The notes beneath the pieces were generated by a model, which ran no database searches, had not been told where the DNA came from, and worked only from the letters and a program-made list of their open reading frames with translations. A program made the position numbers and the translations under genes. A DNA stretch of 64,000 nucleotides, taken from NCBI RefSeq assembly GCF_000001735.4, contig NC_003070.9:20755971-20819970 (forward strand), given 5' to 3'. This document shows, piece by piece, positions 46,904 to 59,720 of the stretch. Every line of letters begins with the position of its first letter. Positions within the stretch are counted from its first letter, which is position 1. Source of the stretch: Arabidopsis thaliana. Taxonomy: Eukaryota > Streptophyta > Magnoliopsida > Brassicales > Brassicaceae.

Positions 46904-47386
46904 TCATCCAAAGAAGCTTGGGTCGTATCCATTGCTGGAAGTAGCCAAGATGTAGTAAGCAACGATGTGTCCAATAGAACCCCAAGCAAGAACATCAACA
47001 ATGTTGAATCCAATTGGATCGTTCGATTTCAAGAGACTGACGTACTCCTTAGCACGATCATCTCCAGCTTCGAAATGGGTTTTTCCGTTCTGCTCCGGTA
47101 AGCCCTGTTTTGCTACGTTCTCTCTCTGGAAGTTGAAGAAGACGAAACGGCCGAGGAAGAGGGAGAGACCTGTGCTGAGACTTATGACGATGGAAGGGCT
47201 TAGCTCAGCTCTCACGACAGCGGAGGAGGATTTTCTCCCGGTGGTTGATAGTTTGGGTAGGGCGGAGGAGGAGCCACCTAGACGGAGGGGACGAAGGCCA
47301 TGGAATGAGATGGAGTTAGGGTTTTTGTGGGAGATTGCAGTGGAGAATGTGGTTGGTGAGAGCAAAGCTGATGCGCTTGTGGCCAT
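46904..47386 (-). CDS. PSAG: Photosystem I subunit G precursor (PSI-G)
   Basis: This intronless gene encodes 160 aa. The first about 60 residues are a chloroplast transit peptide rich in Ser, Ala and basic residues ([20 protein letters not shown]...). Mature PSI-G begins near [20 protein letters not shown]. It has two transmembrane segments ([20 protein letters not shown] and [20 protein letters not shown]) joined by a charged stromal loop, and ends [12 protein letters not shown] binds at the edge of the PSI core in thylakoid membranes and helps hold the LHCI antenna and stabilise the complex. All family landmarks are intact. A palindromic G-box CCACGTGG at 47872-47879, about 490 bp upstream, could contribute to light regulation. 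Confidence 0.96.
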
Positions 47387-47880
47387 TTTGCTTCTTCTTC
47401 TTCTTCTCTAAGAAAAATTTCAGTAATAGAAAAATGAGTGGTTTTGGATTTATGATCTGAAGGTTTGGTTTTGGATTCTGGCAAGCAGGAGAAGAAGCAG
47501 AAGAAGATTTTGTTTGTGAGGATACGATTACGGATGGATGATGTGGCATTCTCTCGTTGGTTCTTTCTGGATTATGAGATTTTCAAAGAAATATTTGCGT
47601 TCAAACCCTTGTAATTTAGTAGGATACACTTTGAAGAACCTACTATCTTTTTTTTAAAAGATTTAGTCCATAATCTACACTTTAATAGTCTTTTTTCTCA
47701 TAAAGTGTTTGTATTTTATTTATAACTTGTGTTGTAAAAACTCAATATTACAGGTCTTGATACATATGAAACTAAAACCAACAAACTTATAACCATAGGC
47801 CCAACGAGAAAAGCCCAATCGAGAAACATAATCCTTTAAGGAAGTAAGCTAAATAATTCCCGACTGCAAAGCCACGTGGA
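47387..47880 (-). promoter_or_regulatory. PSAG leader and promoter region
   Basis: The leader next to the start is GA-rich on the coding strand. A G-box CCACGTGG is at 47872-47879. ORFs at 47278-47549 on the minus strand overlap the leader and lack recognisable features. Confidence 0.45.
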
Positions 47881-47887
47881 ATGCTAA

Positions 47888-48481
47888 CAAATAAAGTTGA
47901 AGACGTGGATAGATGATTCTTCGTCACCGTTCATCGCCGATCTGTTCAGCAACAACCGGAAAACTCCAAAGCCACCGGAAACAGCTAGAACTTTAAACAC
48001 AGAAGTCCATCGGTTTTTAATTAGAGAATCCCAACAAACATCATCATCAAATTTGCAAAGAAAGGATCTTCCAAAAGACAATTGATTCCCGAATTCCAAA
48101 AACACAGCGGCACAGATTTTACAAAAATTGATCAAAGCCAATAAGAGTCCATAATTCATTGAAAAGCTATGAATCAATTCCTGTAATTGCAAACTCAAAA
48201 GTAAAAGCATCGAATAATACACTTCATTAAGCGATAATTCGCTTCAATCGATATTATCAACACATCCCTAATAAAATTTATTGTAAGTAAATAAACAACT
48301 GGAAGAAAAACATAACAACGGCGGAGACAAACCCGAAATCCGGTCAAGACGATACTATGTAAGCTACTGCTTCCGGAGTGGTGCCGACCAAGACGACGCT
48401 AAGGAAGCCATCGCTGTCAGAAGAAAGCTAGCCAACTCCGCTAAAGTAGTCAGAGATGCCAGACACGAGCCCACTATGTGA
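47888..48481. other. Possible small gene or gene remnant, strand undecided
   Basis: Two stretches look protein-like but lack a convincing model. On plus, 47888-48085 is open without an ATG and gives SSPFIADLFSNNRKTP and RTLNTEVHRFL. Also on plus, 48287-48481 is open without an ATG and gives EIRSRRYYVSYCFRSG and AKEAIAVRRKLANSAK before TGA. The second stretch is distinctly GC-richer than its surroundings. On minus, 47884-48210 is an ORF of 108 codons with an ATG (MLLLLSLQLQ), and the complement of the second stretch also reads openly. No splice model joining the pieces was found. It could be a short unassigned gene, or a remnant. Confidence 0.25.
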
Positions 48482-49017
48482 GGAACATGAGCCTTCGAAT
48501 CAAACCAGAAGGCAAAGGTTTGATCGGAAAGTTTAGCTTTCTCTAAAAGATATTAAAGAGAGAAGAGAGAGAGAAACTTACCATTGATACACTTTAATAG
48601 TCTAGGAAACAGAAATATTATGAAACATCATGATATATAATTTGATCCAACAATCGGCAGAAACATCTCAAATTGAGTTCCTCTACAAGTGACCATAGCC
48701 AAATAACGAGCCACAGACTCGAGTAAAGTTGTCTCTTTGCCAAGAGTTGAGACTTGATGCAAACTCACCCGAACCTCATATACTTATGTACAATACACGA
48801 ACTCCAACACTCATACAAGAAATGAACATTAACTAACTAAATCCGCTCTCTGTGACAACATTCCTACTAGTACTTGCACAACACATCATTTACACCATTA
48901 GAGATCGACTTGAGTTTATGTTTTCTCTTTTCTCGGGTTTCTTAGTTTAACAGAGCGACAGGAGAGTGCAGCAGCACATATGTATCGGCTCTTTTATTCC
49001 TCTGGTATGTCGGGTGA
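48482..49017. other. Spacer upstream of the WD40 gene's 3' end
   Basis: No gene was recognised. The part next to 49018 should be the WD40 gene's 3' UTR. A GA-rich stretch is at about 48555-48575. Confidence 0.35.
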
Positions 49018-51324
49018 TCATAGAAATGAATCAAGGTAGGAGTAGTTGTGGCGCCGGCTATACTCAATTAGACTTCCGTAAGTGCGGTCCCAAACGCCTA
49101 TGAAGAGTGCTTCTGTGTCGGGGCTAAATGATATTCCCGAGATCTCCCCAAAGAAGTCGATCTCTTGCTCCGTTTCATACCCGTTTGAGACATCATACAC
49201 ATGGACAAAGTCAGCCGGCTCAGCCATGGCCATGTACTTCCCATCAGATGTGTAGCGAATGGATCGGATTGCTCCAAGGTTACCCCTCAAGACAGCAACA
49301 GATTTTGACAGGTTACGAATGTCCCAAACCCGGCAGGTCTTGTCCTGGTTACCTGTGGAGAACGTGAATCCATCTGGGTGCCATGCTGATGCAAAGGAAA
49401 AGTCCAGATGTCCTGATAGCGTTGCCAGTGTCTGTAGAAAATTCCAAATTTAGTTAGAAAGCATATTTATTCAGGGATACGTAACACAGAGATCGTTTCT
49501 GTACCTTTCCAGTGTTGGGGTCTACCAGAAGGCTTTCAGGGTTGTCTCCCACAATCGTCAACAATTTACCATCAGGACTTAAAGATGTGTGCTATCAATA
49601 CAAAAACCCCCTTTCGTTAAATAATTTGGGGTGCAATTACATTTACAATTTCGTAATGTAAAAGAAGATATCAGATTACAAAACGTATTTGTAACTGAAA
49701 CTTACTGCTACAAGCACTACAGATCAACTTATACCAAAACAAAAACAAAAAAAAAATCAAGGAAAAAGTAGGGACTTACATTCACCGGCCATGGAAAGCG
49801 AAACTGGTTAACAAGCTGGTATCTCTCCATATCAAAATCTCTGACTCCACAATCATTATTCGACGCAGTAAAATGAAGTGCCCCACTGCAGACAGACAGA
49901 CATCAAAAAATCAGTTAGAAGAGACAAGTTGGCAAATACAACCTCAAGCAAAAGACATGCAAATACCTGGGTTTGTTATAAATCTCAATAGCATTGGTTA
50001 TAGCATTATCATCATAAGTAGTACGTGAACAAAAGCTCACACCAGGTCTATCAAGATGCTGAAAATAAAATCAATGTGGAAAAAGATGAAGTTCCTTGAT
50101 TAGAATGCATGTAATTGTTGTGTGAAAAACTAAAAATCCATGATTGTAAAACTCTAGAGCTTACCTTGCATATAAGTTCTCCTTGAAATCCACCGGCAAC
50201 TAAAAATTTATCTCTCACTGCGAGTGTACTCACTTGAGTCTTTGTAAATCCCTCCAACAAACTTCCAGGATGTTTCTGCACCCACACAAGAAAAAGACAA
50301 CAACCATTAAACTGATGTAGGTATTTATAGAGGAATCTTATATCATTCAGGAAGAAACTAACCTCAGATGGGGAAACATGACCTTGAACATTGAGAACAT
50401 CATGCTTTCCGGATGTCAAAGTAGAATAGTGGCTCACCAAATATTGTGACATAAGGTAGACATCGTGCTTAGAAGTTGCCCAAACCAAATTCCTCAACTA
50501 CAATAAAAAGAAAACAACTTTAGTTAGATGTCCGCATAAAAATAGTCTATGAATCCATATCTTTTAAGCTTTAACTTAGGTAGACAGTTGTAGCAATTTG
50601 TGCACCCTCATTACCCAAACACATGACATACTGATGGAATTACCAAAAAAACATTGACTCAATAGAAAATAGATATGTTTAAATAATATGAACCTGGAAA
50701 TGAAGAATACTTGATTTGATAGATCTTGTATTCCGCCAGAAATCATAAAAAAGAGCCCCTTTCTGTGTGGCCATGCAATCCTGAATTCATTAAGCAAATG
50801 ATAAGTATCAGTTGAAACCCAATATTAGTGAAACATATAGAAGAAAAAGAAAACCTACGAGACATAGAGAATGGAAGACTTACTTTCCCTGAAGATTCCC
50901 CAGAGTTAGGGACATTTTCATAATTTTTATACTGTTCTAGTCTAGTTTGTCTGTATGTCTCTCTCGTAATACTAAGCCTGTCCCAAGGAATCCCCTGGAT
51001 GTCTTTCCCTTTCCGGGCTTGGTCAGCTGAAGTGTCAGCTATTTTATTATTCTGAAACCAAAGAACCCACACAACAGAGTAAGAGACTGCAGAAATTATT
51101 AATTGACATTAAAGCTATACATTTGACACAGGAATTTTAAAAATAGCTTAGCAAATTTACATTAGACTTCACACAGGAATACTTACAGAGTAGTCAAACT
51201 CATCGACATCGGAATCAGAGGCAGCCATATCATCCCCACGAAAATCCTCATCTAAATCATCCTCATCCATTTCATCATCCACATCTTCCATGTACTCAGC
51301 ATCATCCCCTTGATAATTAGACAT
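49018..51324 (-). CDS. WD40 repeat protein, At1g55680 type
   Basis: There are nine coding exons on the minus strand, 51187-51324, 50884-51051, 50694-50780, 50363-50497, 50165-50275, 49967-50058, 49780-49885, 49505-49591 and 49018-49431, giving 445 aa with all phases closing. The start is the ATG at 51322-51324 (MSNYQGDD). The N-terminus is very acidic (EDVDDEMDEDDLDEDFRGDD). WD40 repeats fill the C-terminal two thirds, for example GHLDFSFASAWHPDGFTFST then GNQDKTCRVWDIRNL, with the family's GNLGAIRSIRYTSDGKYMAM. The protein ends HNYSYLDSFL. It is probably a scaffold protein; partners are unknown. A 5'-UTR intron fits GT at 51760 and AG at 51341-51342, which puts the (GA)n tract at 51906-51944 in the untranslated first exon. 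Confidence 0.9.
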
Positions 51325-51901
51325 TCTTAAGTTGATAAACCTACATATATCAAAAAGCACCTTTATTACTAAAAACTACGAAAGCCAGGGACCACAGAAG
51401 CTACAATATAGTAGAATCCAATAACACCAACATACTTAAAACATAAAAATGTGATTTAGTGAACAATCAAGCATGAAAACACCTAATAGATTACGACTCC
51501 ATGAGATTATAACAATCTCCAACAAGCAAATCGCTCAGAAACAAGGATCAAACCTGCAATCTATGTACACAAATATCAAAGTCCATTTCCAGAAACCAAA
51601 ACTACCGACATAATCGAAGATGGGAGAAACGAAACCAAATAATAAATACTTCACAAGCCTCCTCAAGAACACAAACCCTACCAATCGTAAAATTCGATTC
51701 CAAAAACTCAGGAACAAGAAAAAATCAGAGGCGGAGAAAACCTAGGATCGATAGATTCACCTGGCGAAGCAACTCGTGCAATTGAAAACGGATTCGTCAG
51801 CCAAATCCAGAAAAAGGTATGATTCTAAATTAAGTTTCGAGCTGCATAAATTATCATCGGATCGATTTCGAGCGAGTCCAGAGCACGAACGGAGAAGAAG
51901 A

Positions 51902-51905
<4 letters not shown>

Positions 51906-51944
<39 letters not shown>
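51906..51944. repeat. (AG)n microsatellite in the WD40 gene's 5' leader
   Basis: About 19 perfect AG units, read as (CT)n on the coding strand, lie about 145 bp before the presumed 5'-UTR donor. CT tracts in leaders are common in Arabidopsis and can bind BPC/GAGA-type factors. Confidence 0.9.
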
Positions 51945-51947
<3 letters not shown>

Positions 51948-52651
51948 TAGCGAAATTTATCTTCGTTCACAGTGGAAAAGGACGGTCTCTATTTTTTCTG
52001 ATTTAAAATTTCCTTATTTTGTTACTTATTTTGACGGTTTTACCCTTATATAATTCCAATACAGGGTTCTGATTACGAGGGCTGTTTTGTCTTTATCTCA
52101 TTGGCCATCATTCATTATTATGCAACCTTGATGATATATCAAACTCTAATCATAAACATTAACAACTGCAAATCCACTTGAAATATCAGATTCTGATATA
52201 AATGTTTTACTTAATAATATAGTTTTTGCTTTCATGTTAAACAAAATGGATTCTTCAGAGACTCAAGAGTGTTTTTCTCATTATCAAAATACCTTGGGAA
52301 AGATTTACAAAATCTCATTTGTTTAGCTTAGTGTAGTTTCTTATCTACACTGATTACAACAAAAGGATTTGGTTTTTAAAATTCTGATCTCTCTCAATCT
52401 AAATTATCACAGACAGGATTGATCATCAGAGTCTTTCTCTGTCACTATCTTCTTCTTCTTCTTTTTATAACTTAAAAAGTGGAAGCATAGGGACCTATTT
52501 AGAAAGGCAAAAAAAAGTTGTGAAATAAGTTAGAAGAGAAGGGAAAGAGCTAAAGAAACTAACATGTCTTTTGTTTTCAATTCTCTCTCTCTCTTTCTCT
52601 GTATGTGCAGATTTGTATTTATGCAAAACTCAGATGTTCTCTTATGGTTTA
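51945..52651. other. Spacer between the WD40 promoter and the SFH13 3' end
   Basis: AT-rich. The left part holds the WD40 promoter, and the right part, from about 52400, should be the SFH13 3' UTR. The ORF at 52564-52866 is antisense to SFH13 exons and not supported. Confidence 0.4.
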
Positions 52652-55600
52652 TTAACAGAACAATCTTCTTCTTCTCTGCACAAAGAACAATCTCGAGTGT
52701 TAGTTATCTCATCACAATGTTCCTTGCTATACTGAGGCAGATTAGGTTCTTACGTGAAGTTGGGAGTCTCGTATATTTTGCAGCATTTCAGTTATCTCCA
52801 TCTGTTTCATCACCGTGGCGTGTAAAAGCTGCAACCAATGAAAAAACGCTTTTGAGTCCATACTGAATCTTTAAGTTTGAAGGTTTTAAAACTAACAGGA
52901 AAGGTATCGTACCCTCTTTGTTTTGTCGAGATCAAACTCAACTGACTTGATTCTATCTAAAGAATCCATCAACATTCTCTCCTTCTCTACAGGTATTGCA
53001 ACGGGTTTGTTCCGAATATCCTCATAACTTTTCTCCAGTTTCTGAATACGTTCCAAACATGGAAGAATCCGGTCTTTCATTGTGGGCTCTCTAGGAGGTG
53101 GTGAGATGAGGCTGCACCGACTGTCATCTTCTGTTAGACTTGAAGGGCTGACTGTAGTCTGGCTTCTCAGAAGCTCAAGCGGAGTATAACGAAAAACTGC
53201 AGCTAGTTTCAGCATTAACGAAAGTAGTCTTTTCGCTAGGTTCTCACATTTTATCTTGTCAATCATTACCCTTAAATCATGAAGCCAACGGATGATGGGA
53301 GCACCTAGGAGATACCAGAGAGAAGATGAAATTCAAAAGGTGAGAAAACTATAGAAGAAATCTGTAATATTAGCACTGAGCAACATTTGAATTAAAAAAG
53401 GAGACATATAAAATGAAATTGTTTTATGAGAAAAGCATTAATAAGAAGTATAACCTGGTGAAGATGTTTCACATTTTAAACCGATAGTTGTTGCATTAAG
53501 TTCACGCATTTGGTATTGGGATTGCCTTTCTTGGCCTTTTCGGTTAGTAGCTTTGTCAGGTATGGCAAACTTGTCGTCGCAACTATAATAGCCATTAACA
53601 TCTGATGCCCTAGCCTACATAGATCATACTGTTCTGGTCAGTATCAACTAAGGTGTTCTGTGACAAAAATGCACTAACACAAGAACTCACTTCCTCATAA
53701 GCTGAATTCACATGAGAAGAGGCTGAGCATAATCTTCCAGTTGGAGAAGAAGGAACATCAGAACAAGATATCGACTCTGCTGCTGAAGTCTCAGCTTGTA
53801 TAGCCTGAAAATCCAAAGTTGCATTGTCATATTAACCATGAAAAAAGTTCTACGACAAACAGAGAAATTGGCTAGATAGAATCATTTACCTTTGATGGAT
53901 GTATACTTATGTAGGAAGAAGAATAATGCGGGTCAGTCAGCTTTCTGGTGCTTTGCCTAAAAAGTGATGATTCTCCATGGTAGATGAGCTAATCAAGGAA
54001 TAGATCTAAAATGAGCTTCATGTACAAAGCCGAAATAGAATCTGAACTCCTACTTAAAAGTTCCTTAAGGAACAGCATCCTCGAAAACTAACAGCAAAAT
54101 CTAAAAAGATATAGATTTTACCTTCATTATTTCAGGATCATTCCAGGGTCCTTTATTAGAGCGAAGACACCCTCCTCCATCACCAAAGCAAGAGCATGAA
54201 CCTCCAAGGAATTCTGGCAATTGACTAAAGCACAGAGCACCAGAGCTCATAAGTATTGGCTAGACATGATTTCTGAAACTTTTCAGGTGCAGTGTAAAGA
54301 GAAAGAAAGCTACCTTGAATCAATGACTTCATGTAACTTAAATAGAGATTTGGGCTCTAGCACCTGCATTGACAGAGATAAGAAAACTACACATGGCAAT
54401 AGTTGACCAAATAGAAAACTAGGCTGAAAGCTGTACGTGTATCTTTGCAATGGTCTTTGCATCAAGAAACTTCTGAGCAGCAGGCCAAAGCATCTTTTTG
54501 AAACCTGTTCCAGCATTTACAATGTACATTCTGTGCAACGTCTGCAAAATAATATGATGACTTCAAACAACTGGGAATGCATGTGAAGAACATATGAGAT
54601 GTAAAATTGAGAAAGTCAAGTACCTCAGGGTAGTAACTGTTGTCTATCTTCGACATGGCAGCCACAAGATTTGCAGCTGTTGGTGTAAAGTTCTTAATTC
54701 CCTGTCATTAACATGACACTTCACAGATAAGAATCTAGAAGCACTAAAGGTGCAAGTTCTGCTTCAGAGCATAACACAATGCAAAAATATTCCAAAGCTT
54801 GGTAAGAACTTAAATAATTACCAATCCTTGCACATCCAGTATTGTAGTTGTGGAACAGATTCGACGCTTTGCAGCAATTGAGCATGCAGGGAATTTCTCC
54901 TGGAGAGCTCTCTCAAACTCTTGCACATGGTACTTTAAATATCTATCTATGGTGGTGATACGCATAAGCTTAGAGGGATGAGCTTTTCCAAGTCTTTCAA
55001 TGTAGACAGGTCTTCCTTCCTTATCAACTCCATGATAGCCTTGAGGATAGTATTGCAAAACTTCTTCAAGCTCTTCGAAATCAAAATCCTACCATTCACA
55101 TACATAGTAAAATTATAAGAGTTAGATATTGATTCCATCAACTAATCCAGAGAATGATTAGATGCTTGCATCCAAATACCAAGTATGTTGTACACAAGAA
55201 ATTACTTCTTTTTTTCATATGGAAACAAGCAGGTTTCAAACTTAAATAAATGACTCCTAACCTCTAGTATGGTATCTGTCCCATACTCTTTTCTCCATCT
55301 AAGCATTTCTTCCCACAACTGGGTGGTTTTTTCAATGTTAAGATCCCTAGCTTTCAAAAACCTACATTTTCAAAATGAATAATTGATTAGCTTGACAGTA
55401 TTAGCAACACATCATGTTTTTAGCTAAAGCGACCAGAGTGTGTATGTAGCTACTATAGAACAGACAAACCTCAGAAGAGTATGGTACTCATCATGTCTAG
55501 GAGGTAACAAATCTCTCTCAAGAAGCTTACGGCGGAATTCAAGCACAACGCTCTCCTCTTTTTCATCCCTTACATCTTCAATGGAGACTGCAGGAACCCG

Positions 55601-55861
55601 ATAGTCAATTTTCCTTTTCCCCCGTTTCTTCAAAGAATGAGTGAACTTGGTTGAAGCATTAATGGCTTTCTTCTTCAAATTCCCTATTTTTGAGCGCCGT
55701 CTCTCATCTTCTGAGATTTCAAAGTCTGATCTTCTTTCCCTAAATTCGTCAAGTGTACTGATTTCTTCAACACCTTCAATAGAAAAGAAACAAAGTCTCA
55801 GTAAACTGCAAAGTCTCAGCAAATGAGAAAATCTAATCAAACAACGAAATTTACCTGACAT
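52652..55861 (-). CDS. SFH13: Sec14-nodulin phosphatidylinositol transfer protein SFH13
   Basis: There are fourteen coding exons on the minus strand: 55855-55861, 55470-55773, 55262-55361, 54822-55088, 54624-54701, 54437-54541, 54314-54363, 54122-54224, 53890-53988, 53691-53804, 53455-53614, 52913-53304, 52754-52828 and 52652-52675. They total exactly 626 codons (625 aa). The first coding exon is only 7 bases (ATG TCA G) and the last 24. A basic N-terminus and CRAL-TRIO N-terminal helices are followed by the Sec14 lipid-binding fold ([67 protein letters not shown]). A Ser-rich linker leads to the coiled nodulin-like C-terminus ending RRRRLFC, whose basic end binds membrane phosphoinositides in related proteins. 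The family exchanges phosphatidylinositol and phosphatidylcholine and promotes phosphoinositide signalling. Confidence 0.93.
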
Positions 55862-56830
55862 ATCAATTCAAAGGGAAAGCTTATTGATGCTAAACGAGCT
55901 CAGAGGACATGCATGTGAGTCATACGACCATCACTTGTGAGACAAAACAAACCTGGAGAAACAAAAGACAAAACTTGTCAAAACAAATTAAACCAAGAAT
56001 CATCATAACTTTCTTGGGTTTTGAATCAAAAGTAAATCTTCCTGTGATTACATTAAATACATATCTCTTTTACACGGCCATAGACTTTCAAAGCAAAGGA
56101 TTCCTCGTGAACATAAGAACTAAAGCAGTACCAAACCCACAAGATATTTGCCTAAGCCATTAACCACAAAACAGAAACATAAAAACAAAAACTTGTGTAA
56201 ACCTTTTTTTGTTCTTGTCGATAAATTAGCAGAAACCCAGTAAAAAGCTCCAGATCTGCAACTAAAAGTGGGGCTTAAGAATCCATTTTCACACGATTTC
56301 TCTGCATTAAAGACTTGTCTTCAATCCTAATAAAAAAAAGACATTACTTTAGCTATCGCCATAAATGCAAATCTCAAGACTTTAAATGAGACAGAAACCG
56401 TTAAAAAGAAACAGTAGTAATCAGAAAACGTCGAAATCAAAAAACCATCATACTCTGTTATTCCGCTGAATCAGTGATTCGGAAAAAACAATAAAAACGT
56501 TAGATTTCGCAGTAATGCCGATTGAAGAAGAACAATACGGATGAGATCTCAACCCTCGATTCTCGGAAGGGGTAACAGTAAACCCACCGACAAACCAAAA
56601 AAAAAACAGAACCGAAACAGAACTCTAATTAAAACTCTGTTTTTACCTTAATGTGACACGATCTCTTCGATAACTCTCCAAATCCGAGAAAGATAGAGAG
56701 ATTCTCAAACACGCAAAGATACGAAAGTTTGCAGAGAAAGTAAAGCAACAAGCAAAAGGATTCTTCTTCTTCTTCTTAGACGATGATTACACGAGGATGC
56801 AAAAAGGGAGATGCGGAGAGAGGAAAGATC
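55862..56830 (-). promoter_or_regulatory. SFH13 leader and promoter region
   Basis: The region contains the 5' leader, probably with at least one intron (a CAG|GTTTG-type site at about 55952), and a likely transcription start before 56800, where GAA/CTT-rich sequence lies. The plus ORF at 55909-56163 is not credible. Confidence 0.4.
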
Positions 56831-59720
56831 TGAAATTTCTCGCGTGTGTTGTTGTTCTTCTTCTATCTTCTGCTTCTTTACTCTTTTGAGTTTTCGCTAC
56901 TACTTAATAAATTAATATACTCTTCTTTTCTTTTCTTTTGGTTCATTTTGAAAGAAAAAAAATTCTTTAGGTTTGGTAATATTGTGTGTAGTGTTGGGTC
57001 CAATGGTCCTTATCAGAGTGAACAAATGGAGAAAGAAGGTAAAAGAAAGTGTGCATTGGCAGCGTTGGTCAGTAGCTTTTTGTTACCCTTGGTCTGTCTC
57101 TATTTTGCATGCGTGTCCTTTTCTTCCCCCATGAGTATTTAATTATTGATTTCAATGTCTAATAAATTCACCCCAACATGTATATAACTTTCGTTTTTCC
57201 TTAGAATTTGTTTTCATAAACTGTTTAATATGTTTTAATACCACATTTGTTTTCCCCAGTGTCATTTACATTATTCTTTTTTTTTTGTTACAAGTCATTT
57301 ATATTATTCTGTTATTAAAATGCACAATCTGTATTCTGTAGTATTTTGTTTTGAAAGCATGTAGATAGTGGGTTTGTTCATTCCCAAACTTGATTTAAAT
57401 CATACCCTTAAGATACTGCTTTGTTCAAGTTTAGGTTTTTTACAGGTACTACAAGATTTTTTGGTTGATTTACTAGAAGATAATTAGTTTTTGTTTTTTA
57501 AGAAAGTCCCTCTACTTTTTCGGTTTAAGTTTAGACTTCTTCAAAACAATTATGTTTATCAAGATGTTAGTCGCTTTATTTCGAAAATTTGAAAAATTAT
57601 CTTGGATTGTTTTATTTCAAATCGATTAACTAGTTAATAACTTCGTTATTAACGTCAAGTGCTTAAAAACTTTAGTTGGAGAGTATCCTAAATTACTATC
57701 CTTTTTCAGCTATTTTGTTTGACGTTTTATCTAATTCTAAATCTATTTAATGGTCTGGTAGTCAATAAACTAATAAAAATAATAAGTCAATGAACCAAAA
57801 TTAAATGGCAAAAATACGTTGAATAAATAATTAGTCAATAATCTTTGTAACGTATACGATATGACAATTAGTTAAGTTTTTCGTAACGTTTTTTAATTTT
57901 CTAGAAGAAATGAAAAGGGTGGTGGTAATTAACTGGAGTAAGTTGACTTTTTCGGACAACCACATATGGATATGGACACGTGTCAATATTCCTCAGCCTG
58001 ATTAATTTAATGCATGCATCCCATCATTTTAGATTCATACTAGGATTGTCCATTTCTTAACCATTAAAAGAAAATACTAACATTCTTATAAATTTATTAT
58101 CATTATGTTATGTGTTCTTCTCATAAATATACGTACATTACTCAGCTCCTATATGTTCTTCTTTTTTTCGAACTTTTTTTTATTTTATTTTTCGTTATCA
58201 AAAGTTTTCACTCGTATATTAAGTTATCAACACTTATCAATTAGTTACCATATATTTTCAATAAATCTTTTTGTTTTATTTTTCACTATTCGTATTTGTT
58301 TTTGTTTGCAAATAAAAACGGGTCCAGCAATAAATGAGAAAGGTCCCATCAAAACATAACAGTACGTTCAAGAAATTGTACAGTTTCGAATATAAATTCA
58401 GTCGGCAAGAAATAAAATTTACATCATTATCAAATGATTTTTTATTTTATTTTTAATGATTACTGTTTTACTTTTACCGCTCTAAAACGACACAAGACAC
58501 TATCGTTTTTTTCTTCTGTACAAACGCATCATCAAACCATCATTCGCCATTAAATTTTTCACTTGGTTTCTTCAATTGCGTGCCGACAAATAAAAATCCA
58601 AGTTAAAAAACATTTAATGCTCTGAAAGTCTCACCAGCAAATTACCACAGTACTTATTACATAATTATTGGTATAATAAGATTTCTCATACTTTTGCGGG
58701 GAAGTCACTTCTCCAAAATTTTATTAAAAAAATACTAAAATGTTTTTGCACGAGTATATTACAATCTCTTCTATTTGGGGTTTAGATTTTCTGCAATCTA
58801 TTTGAAATGTTGTTTCGTTTTCAGTTTAGTTTCCAAGAAACTATTCCTTCGACTTATGTTTCTGAACTTTTTTCTTCATCTTCGGACTTGGTTTCTCTTG
58901 TTTAAGATTTAGATTCTGAGGATATCTATGTGTTTTGCCGGTTTAAAATTTGTATCTCATGTATCCTTTCAATTTATTATCAATAAAATGAGATGATCAA
59001 ATAAAACAATTATACACGTATAAAATACACGAAGCTAGTTTTTTCAATGAAATATGTTGAGATATTGAAAATAAAATTTTAAAAAATGGGGAAATGAAAA
59101 ACTAGGAAAGAGATAAAAGAAAGATTTGGAAGGGGATATAGAGAATCCAAGAATTGAGAGCAACTTGACATCGTGACAAAGAAGATGGCGAAATCTCCGT
59201 TTTGCAGTGCAGTGCTGACCAAAAGTCCTTTCCTTTTTGAATAAAATTTTACAAAATTCAATTATAAAAAAAAGAATCAAAGGAAATGTCACTTTCTTCA
59301 CAGTGTTGACAGCCATAAATAATATCTACCCCATTCCAATGCCCCAAATATTCTGCAGTTATTAGTCGTTTTCGTTGCCCCTTGCACTTTGTACTTACAT
59401 TTTCTTACGTTTTTTCAAAATACTTCACATTTTTATACCGTAGAGTTTGGTATAATTAATTATTAAGAATTCCTTTATTTACATACAGTCCAAAATGTGT
59501 TTCATGTCGCAAAGATATCGTTAATGAACACTACACGAAAAATATGGAATCATACAACATATCCATGCTTATGAAGAGAGAATAAGATTTTTTTTATTAA
59601 GGTTTTGCTATTGAAAAATACATGGTTCTTTGATCATATATAGTCTAATATTTTATTTTTTTAAATGTAAGCTAATCAATAGAGATTATATATATTGTAC
59701 CAAAACTTGTGATTAATACT
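56831..59720. other. Gene-free AT-rich region, left part
   Basis: No gene was recognised on either strand. ORFs here are low in complexity (for example 58105-58359, rich in Phe and Leu). A palindromic ABRE-like GACACGTGTC is at 57975-57984 and an RY motif CATGCA at 58013-58018. A short near-duplicate, GTCATTTA(C/T)ATTATTCT, lies around 57262-57310. Confidence 0.4.
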
